Both the position numbers and the translations under genes were made by a program. From contig JAMPIT010000354.1 of assembly GCA_026261815.1 (NCBI GenBank), forward strand, positions 1-64,000: 64,000 bases of DNA, in the 5' to 3' direction. This document shows positions 42,135-56,300 of this stretch, piece by piece. How positions within the stretch are numbered: position 1 is the stretch's first letter; every line of letters starts with the position of its first letter. The stretch comes from Monarcha castaneiventris obscurior. Taxonomy: Eukaryota; Chordata; Aves; Passeriformes; Monarchidae. A model generated the notes under the pieces. That model worked only from the letters and a program-made list of their open reading frames with translations, was not told the origin of the DNA and searched no databases.

Positions 42135-44720
42135 GTACTGAGCATGGGGCTGTGGCACTGTCAGTCCAGAGCTGGGGACAGCTTCTGAAATCTCTGGCTG
42201 TAGCAGCACTTTGTGGCTCCCACTGCATGGACAGGAGGGGTTGTATTGAGCACCTGCTTCTTGAGAGCAGCTTCTGAGGGAATCTGCTGCTCGGATCATC
42301 CTGTGGGTCCTTCCTTTGAAGCCTCCTCTATTCTGTCCTTACTCCATTCCTGTGGCCCAGGTTAGGCAGAGCTGCATCCTGGCCACATTGGCTCGGTCTG
42401 GCTGACCAGGCCTTTCCACAGCATCCCCATTACCCCTTTCAGCTCACACCCTCCCCCTGACTTAAACCAAATTGTTTCTTTGCTTTGTGCTCTGTTCACT
42501 GTCAGGCCCAGCTAAGTCGGAGCTGGGGTGAAATGGGCTCCTTAAACCAGCACCACTGGGGGAAGAAGCTATCAAATTCTATCTGGGGGAGGGATGGAGC
42601 TTGCCACAGGGAAGTGTCTAATGCTGAAATCAAAGACTGTTGTTTGCCTTTAGCAGCAAAGCAACAGCTTGAAGATGCTTTGAGGAATGATAGTCCTGAT
42701 TCCCACTGGGAACAACTAAACCTGGTGCTCTCAGGGCACTGCAAACACAGCTCCTGCACAGACAGGGACTGTGCAATTGCCACAGTGTTGGGCTGAATCT
42801 GCCAAACCAAACTGAAATGTCGGTTGTAGACAGGCCTTGTTGCCAAGGGGACAAGTGCTGCCTCTGTAGAGGCCGCTGTCCCTTGGCGGAGTGGGAGAAG
42901 TTGTGTCTTTGTCCATCTCAAGCAAAAGTTGTATCTTGTCCTTTTCAGAATTCGGAGTATTAGTTCCTCCCCCCGGAACTTGGTTTTGCCCCAGCAGTAA
43001 GTGTCTCCCTGCCTTGGATAGGAGAGCTCCTGCAGATGACAGATGCTCTGGACCTGATGGGAGGACTCCTCTACACTTGGCTTTTGTTGCATAATGTGTT
43101 TCTTGCAACATTTGAATATATGGAACTGTCCTTGGTTGCCAGATGTTTCCCCTAAACACTTGTTTTAGAAATTACCCTCGCCTTGGTGAATTTTGCTACT
43201 GTTCTTGAAAAAATAGACTGGTAAATTTACACAGACTCAGAAACCTTCCCTGCCCAGCCCTGGCTCCTGGTAACTCCCTGTGAACAGGAAAAACGTACGA
43301 ATTGGCAAGTCTCTGTTGTTTCACTTGTCAAATGGCAGGTGATGAATTGTGAGGCTGTTCTGTGTGCTCCAGAGACTGGGAAACAGCAAGAGACCCTTCA
43401 GAAGCCTTTTAAGGAGTGGGGACTGAGGGAGTGATTTTAAGCAGGGGAGGTAGGGTCTGATTAGGTTCCTCATTAGAGAAGTGACAGTGGGAAACAGAAC
43501 AGTTTGGGGGGCTAAAAATACCTCCCAAAATCTTGTCCCTTCACTTGATGCTTTAAAACAAGTGTGTGCATGTGGAGGAGCCCCTTGGGAGCTGGATGCT
43601 CGTGGTCAGTGCTAACTGTGACCAGCAGATGCAGGGATGCAGGAATGGGAGGTGGAATGTCCTGCAGGAATGGCAGATTTGGGAGAATTCAGGCCTGGCA
43701 TAGCGTTACAGTCCCATTTCAGTGGAAGTCAGGAACCACCCAACAGTAACTTCCAGGAATTTCTACCCTGTGCCTTAAGCACCTTGTTGTTCTCAGGAAG
43801 CCTGGAGGGATTATGGAACTTCTGCTGGACGTTTGGGAAAAGTTTTGGCTGTTTGCTGGGGAGCTGCAGCAAACTCCCTGAAACTGAGGCTCCAGGAGTT
43901 GTGTTTGAGGGCCTGTTACAGCCTGGAGAGCACAAAGTGCTGAGTTTCTCCAGGCTGTCAAGAGGCTGAGATTAAAATCATCTAGAGCAGCCAAACTTAA
44001 AAGTATTTTTTCTGTGCATGCACTTTTTGTTTTTATCTTGTTGGAGTCTGAGTGGACTCTGAGTTTGTCCACTCGGGCTGTGGAGAATGTTCAGGTTGGG
44101 TTTTAAACCGTGTTGTCATTTACAGAGACTTCCTTGAGAGCATTCTGACCTTAACTTTGGCAGCTTCACACCTTCAGCCTTCCCTTTGTCACCTTAGGCC
44201 TTACCTTTGCCTCCTGTGTGTGAGGGGCTTCTCCAGGCAGACCTTAGCATAGAATCCTCTGCAATCACACACAACTCCAAACAGGGGAAGTTTCAGGAGG
44301 ACACTGAGGTGCTTGTCCAGTTTCCATTAGAGTTTTGCAGTTTTCTAATGCTTAAAACATGTTTGAGAGCTCTCAGGTACCTGTTCTGTATTGGGGGAGG
44401 GGAGGAAGGGAGTAGGAGTGGTTTAAATCAGTAAAAATACGTGTTTAGGACTGAAAATGTTCAGATCAAGCAGTACATTTCTAAACATGCAAAGTACAAA
44501 ATGGGATCTAAATATACAACCATAAAGAATTAAGAAGCCAAACATGATGTTTGTCTAGAAAGAGTGTAATGCCTTCATATTTTCCTCTAAAAACTGGATT
44601 TCCACCATCTGTATACTAACACTAGAAAATAATACATGTTGACTGGAATGTGCAAAATTAAGATTCTTTTAAAACTTTGTCAATTTATGTCAAGGTTCTT
44701 GTTGGCAGTTTAGAATAAAA
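42135..44720 (+). other. Presumed GTSF1 3' UTR region
   Basis: No further clear coding. Candidate poly(A) hexamers are ATTAAA near 43,971 and AATAAA at 44714-44719. A small candidate exon at 42949-42996 is discussed under findings. Confidence 0.5.
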
Positions 44721-47470
44721 ATGTTGTAAATGCCCTACAACTGCTTTTCTTTGAAGTCAGTAAGTGCAGACATGGGAAGTTCTCCTTTCCACCTTCATTT
44801 ATTTTTTGTCACTTGGAAGGGAAGTGGTGACAAACACCAGCTGTGATTGTTTCTGGTTTGACAGCAGTAGCTCATTTGCAGGATTTGTGGGCCAGAGCAC
44901 TACAATTTTACAGGTAAATGCCATAATTGGGCTCCATTAGCCTGAGCTCCTTTAATTGGCAGTGGGTGAAAGGTGCTCCTCGCTGGGGCTCACACGTGTC
45001 TGCAGTGGAGGAGGAGAGCTCCTTCACCTTATGAACGCCGGGGTAACACAGTTCCCGCAGTCTGGAGTGAATCCAGTAGCCCAGCCTTTCTGGAAAGGAC
45101 CAGGCTTGGAAAGTTGTGGTTGTGACTTCCAGCACCCCCAGGCCACTGAGGGTAGGGTCCATGAGAAGGGGGTTTGTCTTGTAGGGTGGGTGCAGCCCAC
45201 CTGTGTCTGACATGTGAGATCCCACATCCTGGAGATCTGAAATCCCATATCCTTCTGGGCAAGGTCCTCAACATCCTCACATCCTGCACGTGCCACCTCC
45301 TGTGAAGGGCAGGGAGGCCATGGCTCTGCTGCTCCTGCAGTGCTTTGGGAATGCTGGGTGAGCAGGCTGGCAGGGTGACCCTCCCCCAGCACTGGGAATG
45401 TTTCCAAGGCTCTCGGCCCCCTCTGCTTGTTGTGTTTTTACCATGGGACACAATATTTTTTAAAGTGTATCACAGGGCACCTCCATCCTGGTGACAGAGT
45501 GAGGACTTTGGTGTGACAATTCCTGTGTTAAATCCTCAGTCTCTTGTGCTGGGCAGGTTGTGCAGTGCCAGAGCCTTCACCTCATTCCCTGGAGGCTGGA
45601 TGTCCTTGCCAGGAGCTGATGGGCTGTAGAGTCAAAATCACAGACTCATTTGGGCTGGAAGAGACCTTAAAGCCCATCCAGTGCCACCCCCTGCCATGGG
45701 CAGGGACACCTTCCATTGTCCTACATTGCTCCAAGCCCCGTCCAACCTGGCCTTGGACACTTCAGGGATCCAGGGGCAGCCACAGCTTCTCTGGGCAACC
45801 TGTGCCAGGGCCTGCCCACCCTCACAGGGAAGAATTTCTTCCTGATGTCTAATCTAAATCTCGCCTCTTTCAGTTAAAACCCGTTCCTTTTGTCCTATCA
45901 GTGCCTGTGTAAGAAGTCCCTCTCCCTCCTTTTTATAAGCCCCCTTTAGGAACTGGAAGGGGCTCTAAGGTCTCCTGGGAGCCTTCTCTTCTCCAGGCTG
46001 GACGCCCCCAGCTCACTGTCCACTGCCACCATTTCTCCCTTCTGTTCCATCAGGAGGGTACACTCTCCTTGGCCCTTCTGTTCTGACCTATGTCCCTTGC
46101 CAAGTCCCATTCCATGTGTGCCTTGGCTTTCCTGACCCCATCCCTACACACCCAATACAGACATCCCATAATGGCCCAGGGCCTAAGGCAGCAGCTCCCT
46201 GTTGCTGGGGAGAAAATTAATTCAATCCCAGGTGAAACCAGGACATAAAACCTTTCCTGCATTTCTTCCACATGTTCAGTCACACTCAAACACGCTCCTG
46301 AAGCATCAGTCCCATTTCCAGCTGCTGCTCAGAGCATCAAAGCCCCTCAGGGGTCTGCCCTGGACAGGAACTTGCAGCAGCTTGGAAAAAACCAGAGAGC
46401 ACTGCTTCCTCTAGCAGGATCCATCTTTACTACACACACTCCAGTATTTACATGTTTCTACCATGGGAAAGTTTTAAGAAGGTTTTGGGAATGTGCAGGG
46501 GGAAAGACAAAACAGCTCCACTGCCAAACACCTGGCAGGGCAGACTTTTGTGCCCCTTATCAGGCACTCACACAAACGTGCCATCTCCCAGCGTTCTGGG
46601 AGATAAAGGAAAAACATTTGCACCTGGTGCTTATAGCTGTGCTCATTTCCCGAGAACAAAAGGCCTTTATCAAAGTTAACATAAACAAGTAACAAGTTGC
46701 TGTCTACACGGGGGCTCTCGCTGAGGGCAGGGTGGCCGCTGCAGGCTTCTGCAGAACTGGTGCAGCTCCATCCCAGCACTGCCACAGGCTGGTCCCACCT
46801 CTGCAGCAAGCTCCTAAGTACAGCACTGACAAATTTCTGCATTCTTTGCTGGGTATTTTCTGATTTAATAAGTGTTTTGTAGCTGTGGGGACTGGAATTA
46901 CTTCAAAACAGAACGTAAGAACAAGAGGAAGATAATCCAACCCCTTGATCTCACATTTTAAATCCACAATCTCTTTATCAGCAGCCACATTTTGCCCTCC
47001 AAGCTCTTCCTTCACTACTCTTAATTAGAACCCTTTCACCTGCATCGCTGGCAGGTAGAGAGGAAGGTCTGGCCACTCCCAGGGCCTAAGGGGGAGAGGG
47101 CAGAGCACAGCGAGGGCCTGGATGTGCCCCTAGCTCCTCCCCACTCCTGTTCCATCGCCCACCCATTTCCAGCCCCTTTTCGGAGCCCCCATCAGCTCTG
47201 GGGCTGTCCTAGTCTGTCACACCCCACCAGTCTGACCAGTGAGGCCCAGCACAGCCAGCACAGGCTCCCGCTCCTTCCAACCCCAGGGCAGTGGGACCCA
47301 ATTCCTACTGTGACCCAAATGGGAGCCACCCACAGCACCCCCGTGGACCCCTCCCCTGCAGACCCCTCCTCCATCCACAGTGAACCAGGATCAATCCTGG
47401 AACTGGTCCTGCTTGTTTATTTTGGCCCCAACATGTTGGTAAAAAAACCCTCAATTTTGGTTGAAAAAAA
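44720..47470. other. Convergent intergenic region between GTSF1 and GOSR2
   Basis: Contains a CR1 at about 45,630-46,160. The remaining sequence has only short open frames that look random; I recognise no gene. Confidence 0.55.
45630..46160 (-). mobile_element. CR1 LINE fragment
   Basis: Reverse-complement CR1 3' end (TTGGGCTGGAAGAGACCTTA), extending further into the element than its neighbours, to CTTTCCTGACCCCATCCCTA. Confidence 0.85.
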
Positions 47471-50173
47471 TCTTTATTCACAGAACATCACATGAATCAC
47501 ACCCCACCCTTGCTCCTTTATGTATAAAATACTGGTAAAAAGTTTTATTCCAGAGGCAAGTGAATTCCCACAGACTCCCCTCTTGAGAGAGCAGCTCATC
47601 CCAGAGCTGGAACTCGTGCCACAGTTTGGAAGCAGAAGTGAGGTGTTCAGCGATGAAGGGAACACCACCGAGCTACAGCAGCAAAGCCTCCAGGGCTCCA
47701 GTTCATTTCCTTTGGCAGGGACCACAATCCCAGCAGGGCTCCAGCTCATTTCCCACTGCATCCAAAGGGGAGAGGTGGGGCTTGAAGGAACCACTCATGT
47801 CCCTGCCACATCCCACTGCAATGGAGGCTTTTGGGGTTTCACACAAACCACCTGAGAGCACGGATGGCATTGGAAATCTCTTTGGACTTCACAGGCACTG
47901 CAAACATCTGATGTCACACGTCCTCACATCCAGTTCCCCAGGTGGTTCCTTCAAGCCCCACGTGTCACCTTTGGATGCCATGGGTAGCAAGGACACTTGG
48001 CTCACCAAGGGGAAATCAGCCTGTGCAGGGACAAGGAGAAGGCAGAATAAATCAGCAGGAAAACATTATTAAAATGCCAAGCTAGGCTCAGAAACAGAAA
48101 AAAAAATACAGTTCCAAGTGTGTTATGGCTCCTACCGCAGCCCAAAAGGAAAGAGATTGGCCAGAGTCCCACCTTCGTGTAAGACAAACCCGGCTATACC
48201 AGGTCACAGCTACAGAAACTTTAAACAATAATAGCCTTAAACTCTAAACCCCAACACTGTAAAATCAAGTGGAATTGGATCAGTTCATCAGAACTGAGAT
48301 TTGCCAGGGACCCCTTTTAAGTGCTCAGCTGCCCTCTCAAGGGCTCAATCCATCAGATTTCATATCCAAAATAAATTTCAGGCAAATTTGGATTTATGAT
48401 TTGTATTACAGACACAGCAAGACAGATGCTCCATCACTGCAGATTCCCTTTTCCTTTTAATTCCTTACTCCCTTGCACTCAAATGAAAACCAGTTCCATG
48501 CTTGCTCAGCTACAGTATTTCTTTGGGAAACCGGGACAAATAGGGAACCCCAAGAACAGGAAACACTCCGAAGTATCAAACACATGGAGAAGTCCATGGA
48601 CAGGGGCCACTGGTCACTCTGGGGGTCATTCCCTAAAATTCCTTCTAAAATTTTTTCAGTTATTAAAACCCTTTCTTCCAGTTTGCAACAAGCCACATAA
48701 TGAAAGCAAAGCTCAGTGCAGTGAGGACAGAATGCAGAACTTGTGATTAGTTACTAGTCCAGAGACCCACAACCATTCCAGACAGAAAACAATGAAGGAA
48801 TTGCCAGCATGAGGCTACATCATCTAGATATGACACATCTGTGCCACTGTCAGACATCAGGGAATGCTCCAGACTTGCTGCACATTGGGATGGGAATGGA
48901 TCTGTAGGGTGATTGTAATGGATGATGCCCAAAATCCCAGGATGGCCCCTCTATCAGACACCTCCAGGCTGCAGGGAAAGCAGTGCTGGATTGAGAGGAG
49001 GATCTCACAGCTCCAGTGTTTCACTGAGACAGGGAATGACCCCAAGGAGATGAGTCCCAGCCAGCACCACCCCTGGGAGGAGACACGTCCGAGTGCCTTT
49101 CACAGTAACTGCACAGGTGCAAAGGGTACTACCAGGAACACCCTTCCCAAAGATGGGGATGTCACCATCCCAAGGCACAAACTTGAGGAAACTCCCCTGA
49201 CAAAGCTGATTTTCAGTGCCAGGCCTGTTGTGCCCATCCCACCATTCCTCTGGTGTGAAGAACCTGTCCCAGCTCTGTGAACAATCCCACACCTCCAGGG
49301 AGCACAGGGGGACTCACCTGCTCCATCCACTCAGAAGTTCCACCTCCAGAGCCCCAAACCCAACCAGCAGCTCAGGAAATGAATGCAACTCCCCAAACCT
49401 CTGTGCTTCAGCATTAGAAATGTCAGTTTTGGAGGCTGGATTTGGCAGGAGGCCCAGGGAGATGCCACAGGTCTGATGTGCATCCCAGTGGAAGCAGGAG
49501 GGAGCACAGCACTTGGCATCCCCTGGGAAGCAGCAGGGAAGAGAGAGGTACCAGAACATCCCTCAAGAGGAGCAGAGCAGCATTTCAGCCTAAACCAGAG
49601 AGATCTGTGCTGGTTAATACTGTGTGTGAAGTTAACTGAGGTTATAACCGTGCTCTAAGGCTCTTCCCCACACATCCTCCTCCTCCAAGCAAATAGAACC
49701 ACAGATGGGAGCCCTTCACCTCCCAACTCTTTTTGCACACGCAGTCCCACAGGCTGAACTCAGGCCCATGAACACTGAAATTCTCTGTGCAAAGTGCAGG
49801 GGTCAGGTCAGTGCTGGCCAGCGCAGGAAAGACTCGCTGCATCCTACACCGTGCCTTTGCATCCTCCCATCCCTGTGTGCCCAAAGGGACATTCCTGCCT
49901 TGCTACAGCTGGGCACAGTGTTCACTTCTGTTTCCTATTAACCAGACTGTTAAACCTGCAGGCTTGAGGTGAGAGCAGTAAAGGCCAGGGGTTATTTTCA
50001 CAGGGCCATTCTCAAGCACAGCATCCCCGGACATCCGTTTCCCGACGTGCTTTCCATGTGACACTGTCTGAGTGGGATTTGTAAACTCTGAAGTCCACGG
50101 GAAGGGCTCATCCAAAGCAGCACCCAGAGGAAAGTCAGTCCTGGAGACAGTCCTCTTGCAGGAGTTCAGCAGC
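47465..50173 (-). other. Presumed GOSR2 3' UTR
   Basis: Two AATAAA hexamers on the minus strand (47549-47544 and 47478-47473) mark likely transcript ends, giving a 3' UTR of about 2.6-2.7 kb if unspliced. No coding sequence is visible in it. Confidence 0.6.
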
Positions 50174-50335
50174 TCATGTCAGGTACTGCACGACGAGGAA
50201 CATGATGAGGCAGGTCACGGCCATGCCCCCCAGCATGAGGAACTTGTCCTGGAAGGCGCGTTTCTCGATCAGCCGCATCACTGTGTTGGACAGGCCCAGC
50301 ATGTTGGCAACGTCCAGGATCTTCTTGTGAGTGCC
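50174..50335 (-). CDS. GOSR2 coding exon 6, stop and tail anchor
   Basis: Acceptor GTCCTCAG. Encodes residues 160-212: the C-terminal half of the SNARE motif and the membrane anchor. TGA at 50176-50174. Confidence 0.96.
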   Translation of the reverse strand, partial: GTHKKILDVANMLGLSNTVMRLIEKRAFQDKFLMLGGMAVTCLIMFLVVQYLT

Positions 50336-53300
50336 CTGAGGACAACAACACAGCAAAGACACAATTACCCTCATGCTCTGAGCCTTCTTATTCCACAGTC
50401 CACGCATATTTCATCATGGGGGGTGAGTGATGGATTCTAGTCCATGGAACTTGTCTCAGCCAACCATCCCTACCATTCCACAGGAGGTGTTCACAGGACC
50501 CTGGAAACAACTGGATGTTTGAACTTATTAATTAATTCATACACATGAACAGGAATGTGGTTAAAGTCACAAAATAATCTGTCTGGGCAGAGACAAGATT
50601 AAAAGTGTCTCAGAAAAAATGCACTCCCTAAGCAGGAGTAAGGGTTTTCCTGGACCTGTTCCAGTCACAGTCTACAAAGAGCTTCAAGCTCTGACCAGGC
50701 AAGGTTTTGTGCAGAGCTCCCCTTGCCGAAGTACAGTTCATACCAACAGAGACTGAGAAGGTCCAGACACTTGCAAGGTAAATGGCAGAAAAAAGGCAGA
50801 TAAATATGTAATTAATGCCACAGAAAAGCACGGGGTGCTGCAGGCAGGACACCTGGAATTATGAATGTGGATCCCACGATTACATCAGCAGCAGGGACAC
50901 AACAGGAATCCTCCTGCTTTACTTCAGGGCAGTGGTTGGAGGAAACAGTATGAAATACAGGCACAGAGACGTGCTCCAGGCACAGGTCAGGGTGGGATAT
51001 TGTCCTGAGTGGGGAGAAGGGAGAGGACTCAGGGCTGCAGAGTCCCGATGGCACAGGAGGTGAGAAGGACCCTTCAGGAAAGCTGGACACAGTGACCCAC
51101 CTGTGGGCAGGCAGAGCACTGAGCTACAGCCAGACACTGGCCAGGACCCTCCTCACACCCACGTGTGCACAGGGGAACTGCCAGGAGGGGCCCTGCCACA
51201 CCAGGGGTAATGAACAGTCCCTGACAGTGACATCTGGGCTGTCCCTGACAGAACACCCCACTACAGGATGCTGTAGCACTGGGTTCATCCCTGAGTCAGG
51301 TCAACAGCACAGATTCCCATCACAGTGCTGAATTCCATGCTTTGACTTTAAAATAAAATCTTCAGCCTCCTTTCTTCAGTCCACATTATCTTTGGTCTCA
51401 AAAGAGGGAAAATGTGAAAATTTGGAACTGTTTTGAGTATAAACCTGACTCAAGATCAGGAAGGCTCTCCAAGGACAGAATTTAGATCAACTATATTAGA
51501 CCCACATGGAAAACTTTCTCAGTCCCTAAAACACAGACTTGCAATGCCAAACTACATCATCAGTGTCTTGTGTTCAAGGCAGTTCAGGCCTATCACTGGT
51601 CAGGCTGTGTCTCTGCTAGTTCCACATAATTTGTTTTCTCTGTTTCCCACACCTCTCATTAACCTCTTGTGCACTGTTCTCAGGCTCAGCACCTTCCTGT
51701 CTCTGCAGAATCCTTTCGCACTGCTTCAAAACAAAACCAAACCTTGCTGGAAGAAAAAACCAAAATATGAAGCTTTAAAATGAAAGCAAACAATAGAAAG
51801 GGAAAACTCTTCAATTCTTGCAGTCATGGAACAGTGAAATTGTACAACCAGATTCATTCTGGGAATACTCATTCCATACCTGTCTATTTATACCCAAAAT
51901 CCACAAAGTTACAGAGAATAAAGCTATTAGTGTCCAGAGGAGGGACACAAGGGTGGGGAAGGGTCTAGGGGGTCCACACGAGGAGCAGCTGGGGTCACTT
52001 TTTCAGCTGGAGCAGAGGAGGCTGAGGGCAGAGCTCAGTGGGGGCTGCAGCTCCTCCGAAGGGGCAGCTCAGATCTCTGCTCTGTGACAGGGACAGGACC
52101 CCAGGAAACAGCTGGAGCTGTGTCAGGGGGATTTGGGATGGAGATCAGGGAAGGGATCTTCCTGCAGAGGGTGTTTAGACACTGCCAGGCTCCCCAGGCT
52201 GGGCAGTCCCAGCCCCGAGGCTGCCAGAGCTCCAGGAGCATTTGGACTGGGATGCCCAGGGTGGGGATGTTGGGGTGTCTGTGCAGGGCCAGGAGTTGGA
52301 CTCAGTGATCCTCAGGAGGCCCTTCCAACATGGGATATTCCATGATTCCACATTAACCCATTTCTCTTTGTAAGCTGTCTGTACACCAGCTGCTTCTGCC
52401 AGATGTTCTCAGTGTAAGAAAAACTGAGTAAGGGGAAAAGGAACATGAACAGACATTTCCTCACCTGTGAGGGAGAAGCAACATCCCCCAGGAACACAAT
52501 GGCCCCAAAAGCAGACTGTGTATGAGCAGCCATGGACAGACACCCAGCAAAAGCAGCCACGCAGGACTGGTGCTGCTACAAGAAACAGCATTTCCTTATT
52601 TCTGCAGGGCACCAGGTCCTGCCAGGGCTCCTCTATGGCACTGGCCAGCTGTGGCTGAGCTCTCCTGACCTGTGATGGGATGCACCTCCTTCTCTGGCAC
52701 CCTCCAGAATCCATGTGCTTCATCCAGTCCCTCATCAGAGATTACCGTGGATCACTGATATCCCAGCTTGGAGAATCAACTCCAACTCCCTGTGTGCAGC
52801 ACAGGAACACTGATGATTGGATGCCCCAGGCCAATGTGATCAGCCACCAATGAAACTCAGTGCTCAACATGGTGGACAAATGTCTACAATCCTCTCAGGG
52901 ATGCAGGAACTTCAAGGAAGGTGCTCTTTCCAAAAAGCATTCACAAACCCCAGTCCTCTCCCAGCACTAGTAATGAGTCCTTCCAGTCCTTTCCTCATGA
53001 GCTGGCAGCAGAACCCCTCCCTCTCCCCACCTGTCCTGTGGCCAGACTGCTCAGCAACACCGTTCTTCTGCAATGAGCACTGAACTGCCCACTGAGTTTC
53101 CTTCAAGGTTTTTCTAGTAATGGACCTTGTCTTAAAACAAATCCATTTTCACCAGGTCAGTGAACAAGTGACCTGAACCAAGAAGCCAAACCTCATCCTG
53201 GAAAGAACTCGCCTTTAAACTCTGCTTTAATGTCTCCATGTAACATCTGTGGGTGCAGGTCCTGGTCACCAGACTGGGGAGCAGAAAAGGAGCTGCAGCC

Positions 53301-56300
53301 TTGCTTTGGACCCTGTGCAGGGCTCAGGGAACACCAGACAGCCTGGAACCCTGGGACCAGGACAGCAAAGTGCCCGTGCACACCCAGCTCAGCTCCCCGT
53401 GTGCCAGCTGGAGTGCAGACCAGGCTTGCACTGCCTGCCACACCATGGAGCTGCAGGCGTGATACACCTGACCAAATCTGGGATTTATGTCATTAAAAAT
53501 GCCTAAATCTGGCAAATACATCCCAAAACAAAGCAGTGTCACAGAACTGACAACAGTGGTTATCCCCATCAGAAGATGGATACAACAGACAGGCATTTCC
53601 CTGCATTTTTCAGAAGTCCTGTTTCTCCTCACACACTTCTTATTAAAAAGGTTTTTGTATCCTTGAGCTTTTCACTCAAAATTTAACATCACTTTGAGCA
53701 GTCTGTAAAATAAAAGACAAATATTTGCTATGAAGAGACATACAGCAATGCAGCTGTTATCAGCGGGGAAGGAGGGACTGCTGAGGTGCATTATCTTTAT
53801 TACTAATCTTAACCACAAGTGCTCTACATCAACTTTGTGGCTGCTCTGAGGGATGTTCATCTGAACCAACATCTCCCTGCCAGCCAGCTACTGCCACTCC
53901 TGACCCTGAACAAAAAAAAACAATAATCAACCAAAGAAAAACAAACATAATGGAATAAAACATAACATTCTGCACTCCAGATGCTGCCCTGCAGGTGAAG
54001 GCCAGCCAGCCCCAAGAGATCTTAAAGGTATTACTAACAGGATGATAAAATGTAAAGATTTCTGGTTGTTTAAATGAATTTTGGGACTTTCCAGCATCCT
54101 CAGCTCAGAGCAATGTACTGAAACAACACATATATTGATTTTACGTAGCCTGATCAGCATAAACACAGAAAAACGTGGGGTCTTTCTGGTAAAAAATGAT
54201 GCCCCCACCTTTAATGTGACTCTCTGGTCCCTCAGGCCCTGCAGGATGTTGGTGCCACTGCCAATAAGCTCATCCATGCCTCGGTGGGCACTCTGCAGGG
54301 ATTCATTAAACTGCAAGGTTTCGTCGATCGGGATGGTGGTGTCAGAGTCCTGTGGGGAAAGCAGGGACTCAGTTACCTGCTCGCTCAGAAACACAACATG
54401 CACCAGCAGACACTGCAAAAACCCGACAGGACCTGGAGAACTGTCCTTAAACTTTTTTTTTCATCATGATTTTGAATACAACATTGATATTTGAGTGAAA
54501 AGAGTAATTTAGAGAAGACAGGGAGGAAGCCAAAAGGCAAAACTGAGCAGATGCTCAACTGCAATGAGATCTCAAGGATGAAAAGAGCAAAAGCAGAGGA
54601 TTTTTATAATCTCAGTAGGAAAGGGCAAGAGAGAACATCAAAGCTAACAGAAGGTGTTTAACAAGGTGTTAAACACCAAGAAGGTGCTTAGTCACTGATC
54701 ACTGCAAGTGAAAGACTTGTGGAACATTTCACACCACCTTTCTGAGCAACAACAGGCCTAAAAAACAAAATGTTTGGAGATGACATTCTAAACATTTACA
54801 AAATAGTGCAGATTTCTGGCAGTGAGGGCAAACAGACATGGGCCTGATTCCCTGAGCTCTGGCTCTCTTGTCACCCAGGGACCTTATTTAAAAAATAAAT
54901 TATTAAAATTAGTATTTTTCAAGTTTTTCCAGAAAAGATGCATTCACTCAACTAGGAACTAGGAATCTTGAAATGAAAATAACACTGTAAAACTCTAATC
55001 TGGACTGCACAAGAGGCCAGGGATGGGATCACCCCTGTCTGCCAAAGGCCTCCAGGTCACTGTTTTCTGGACACCACTCCTTCCAGAGGGGCAAGGAAAT
55101 GGCTCGCTGCTCCCACATGGTTTAGAGCAGGAATTGGGATACTGGTAAAGGGGAAGTGTTGGGAACACTGATCACCTGCTCCAGGTACTCAGAACAAGAA
55201 CCACCCAAAAGCAGAATTCAGTCAGAGATGGTGAACACCCTGCATGTGCCCAGCAGCTGCAGGTGACACACAGATACAGCACAATGTACTCTGAACAGAC
55301 TCTTTGGTAAAAACCCCAAATGTTCATCTGAAAATGCCACGTAGGACCCAGGGTCTGGTGTTGCCCTGCCTGGGCAGGGGTTCTGCTCACTGTGGAAGAA
55401 GGAAGAATCAGGGACAGAGCTCTCAGAGGCCCTGGATGAAGGGGCTGTGGCAGAACACACAACCCTGACCTACTGTGAACGCAGCACCAAGGCTCACACG
55501 AGTCTCTGAGCAGAAGCACTTGGATTTCCACATGAATGGCTCTTATTCCAGATATTTAATAACCTCCAAATGAGCAGATTCCATTTCTGTACAAGGTTTT
55601 TTTTTATCCACTATAAGGCAGCAATAAAAATAGAGAAGTAGATTTGTGATCCCCCTCCCAAGGAGATGAGATGGCACCAGAGCTCTGTTTTGCTGCCCAT
55701 GATTTTCTCCAGGTACAAGGAAAGGCTTCAAAGATAAAGACCATTTATAACTCTGAATTAAGCAAACTGTTCAGAACACTGCTACAAGCTTCAAAAAGCT
55801 GTTCTGGATGTTCCACTGATTTACTCACACACTCAGCTGACATCTCTGATAGAATAGGGGAGTTCATGAATAGGAACTGTGTAAACCTGTAACCAAGAGA
55901 GGCTGATAACTGACAAATAAATCAACATTTTCCTATTAAAGGATCATTTTAAAGCCACATTTTTGTAACAAGCTAAAAAGAAACACAAAATAATTGTGTC
56001 TTTTTTTTATCTGTGATACCTTTCAATATCTGAAGGATAAAATAATCCATTTACTCTATATTTTGCACCTGTAAGCCTGCTACTGCTCTTTAAAACTGTT
56101 CCAATTACACACATTTTGTTTCTGAACAGCAAATTTTCCTGTAGGAAAACCTGTCCCTACCTGCAGGGAAACACCAGAGTGTTTAAAAACAACAAATTGC
56201 AGTGTTCCTTTCAAGCCTTGTTTATAATTTTGAAATAGCCAACACAATACCAGACATTATCTTTATGGCAGGCTTTGAGAAATGCATCAAACTGCCCAAA

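Noticed and set aside
42502..43092. 196-codon antisense frame downstream of GTSF1
   Set aside because: No recognisable domain, and it overlaps the likely 3' UTR on the opposite strand.
46474..47015. Possible minus-strand gene between GTSF1 and GOSR2
   Set aside because: Overlapping random-looking frames without homology, splice structure or nearby promoter.
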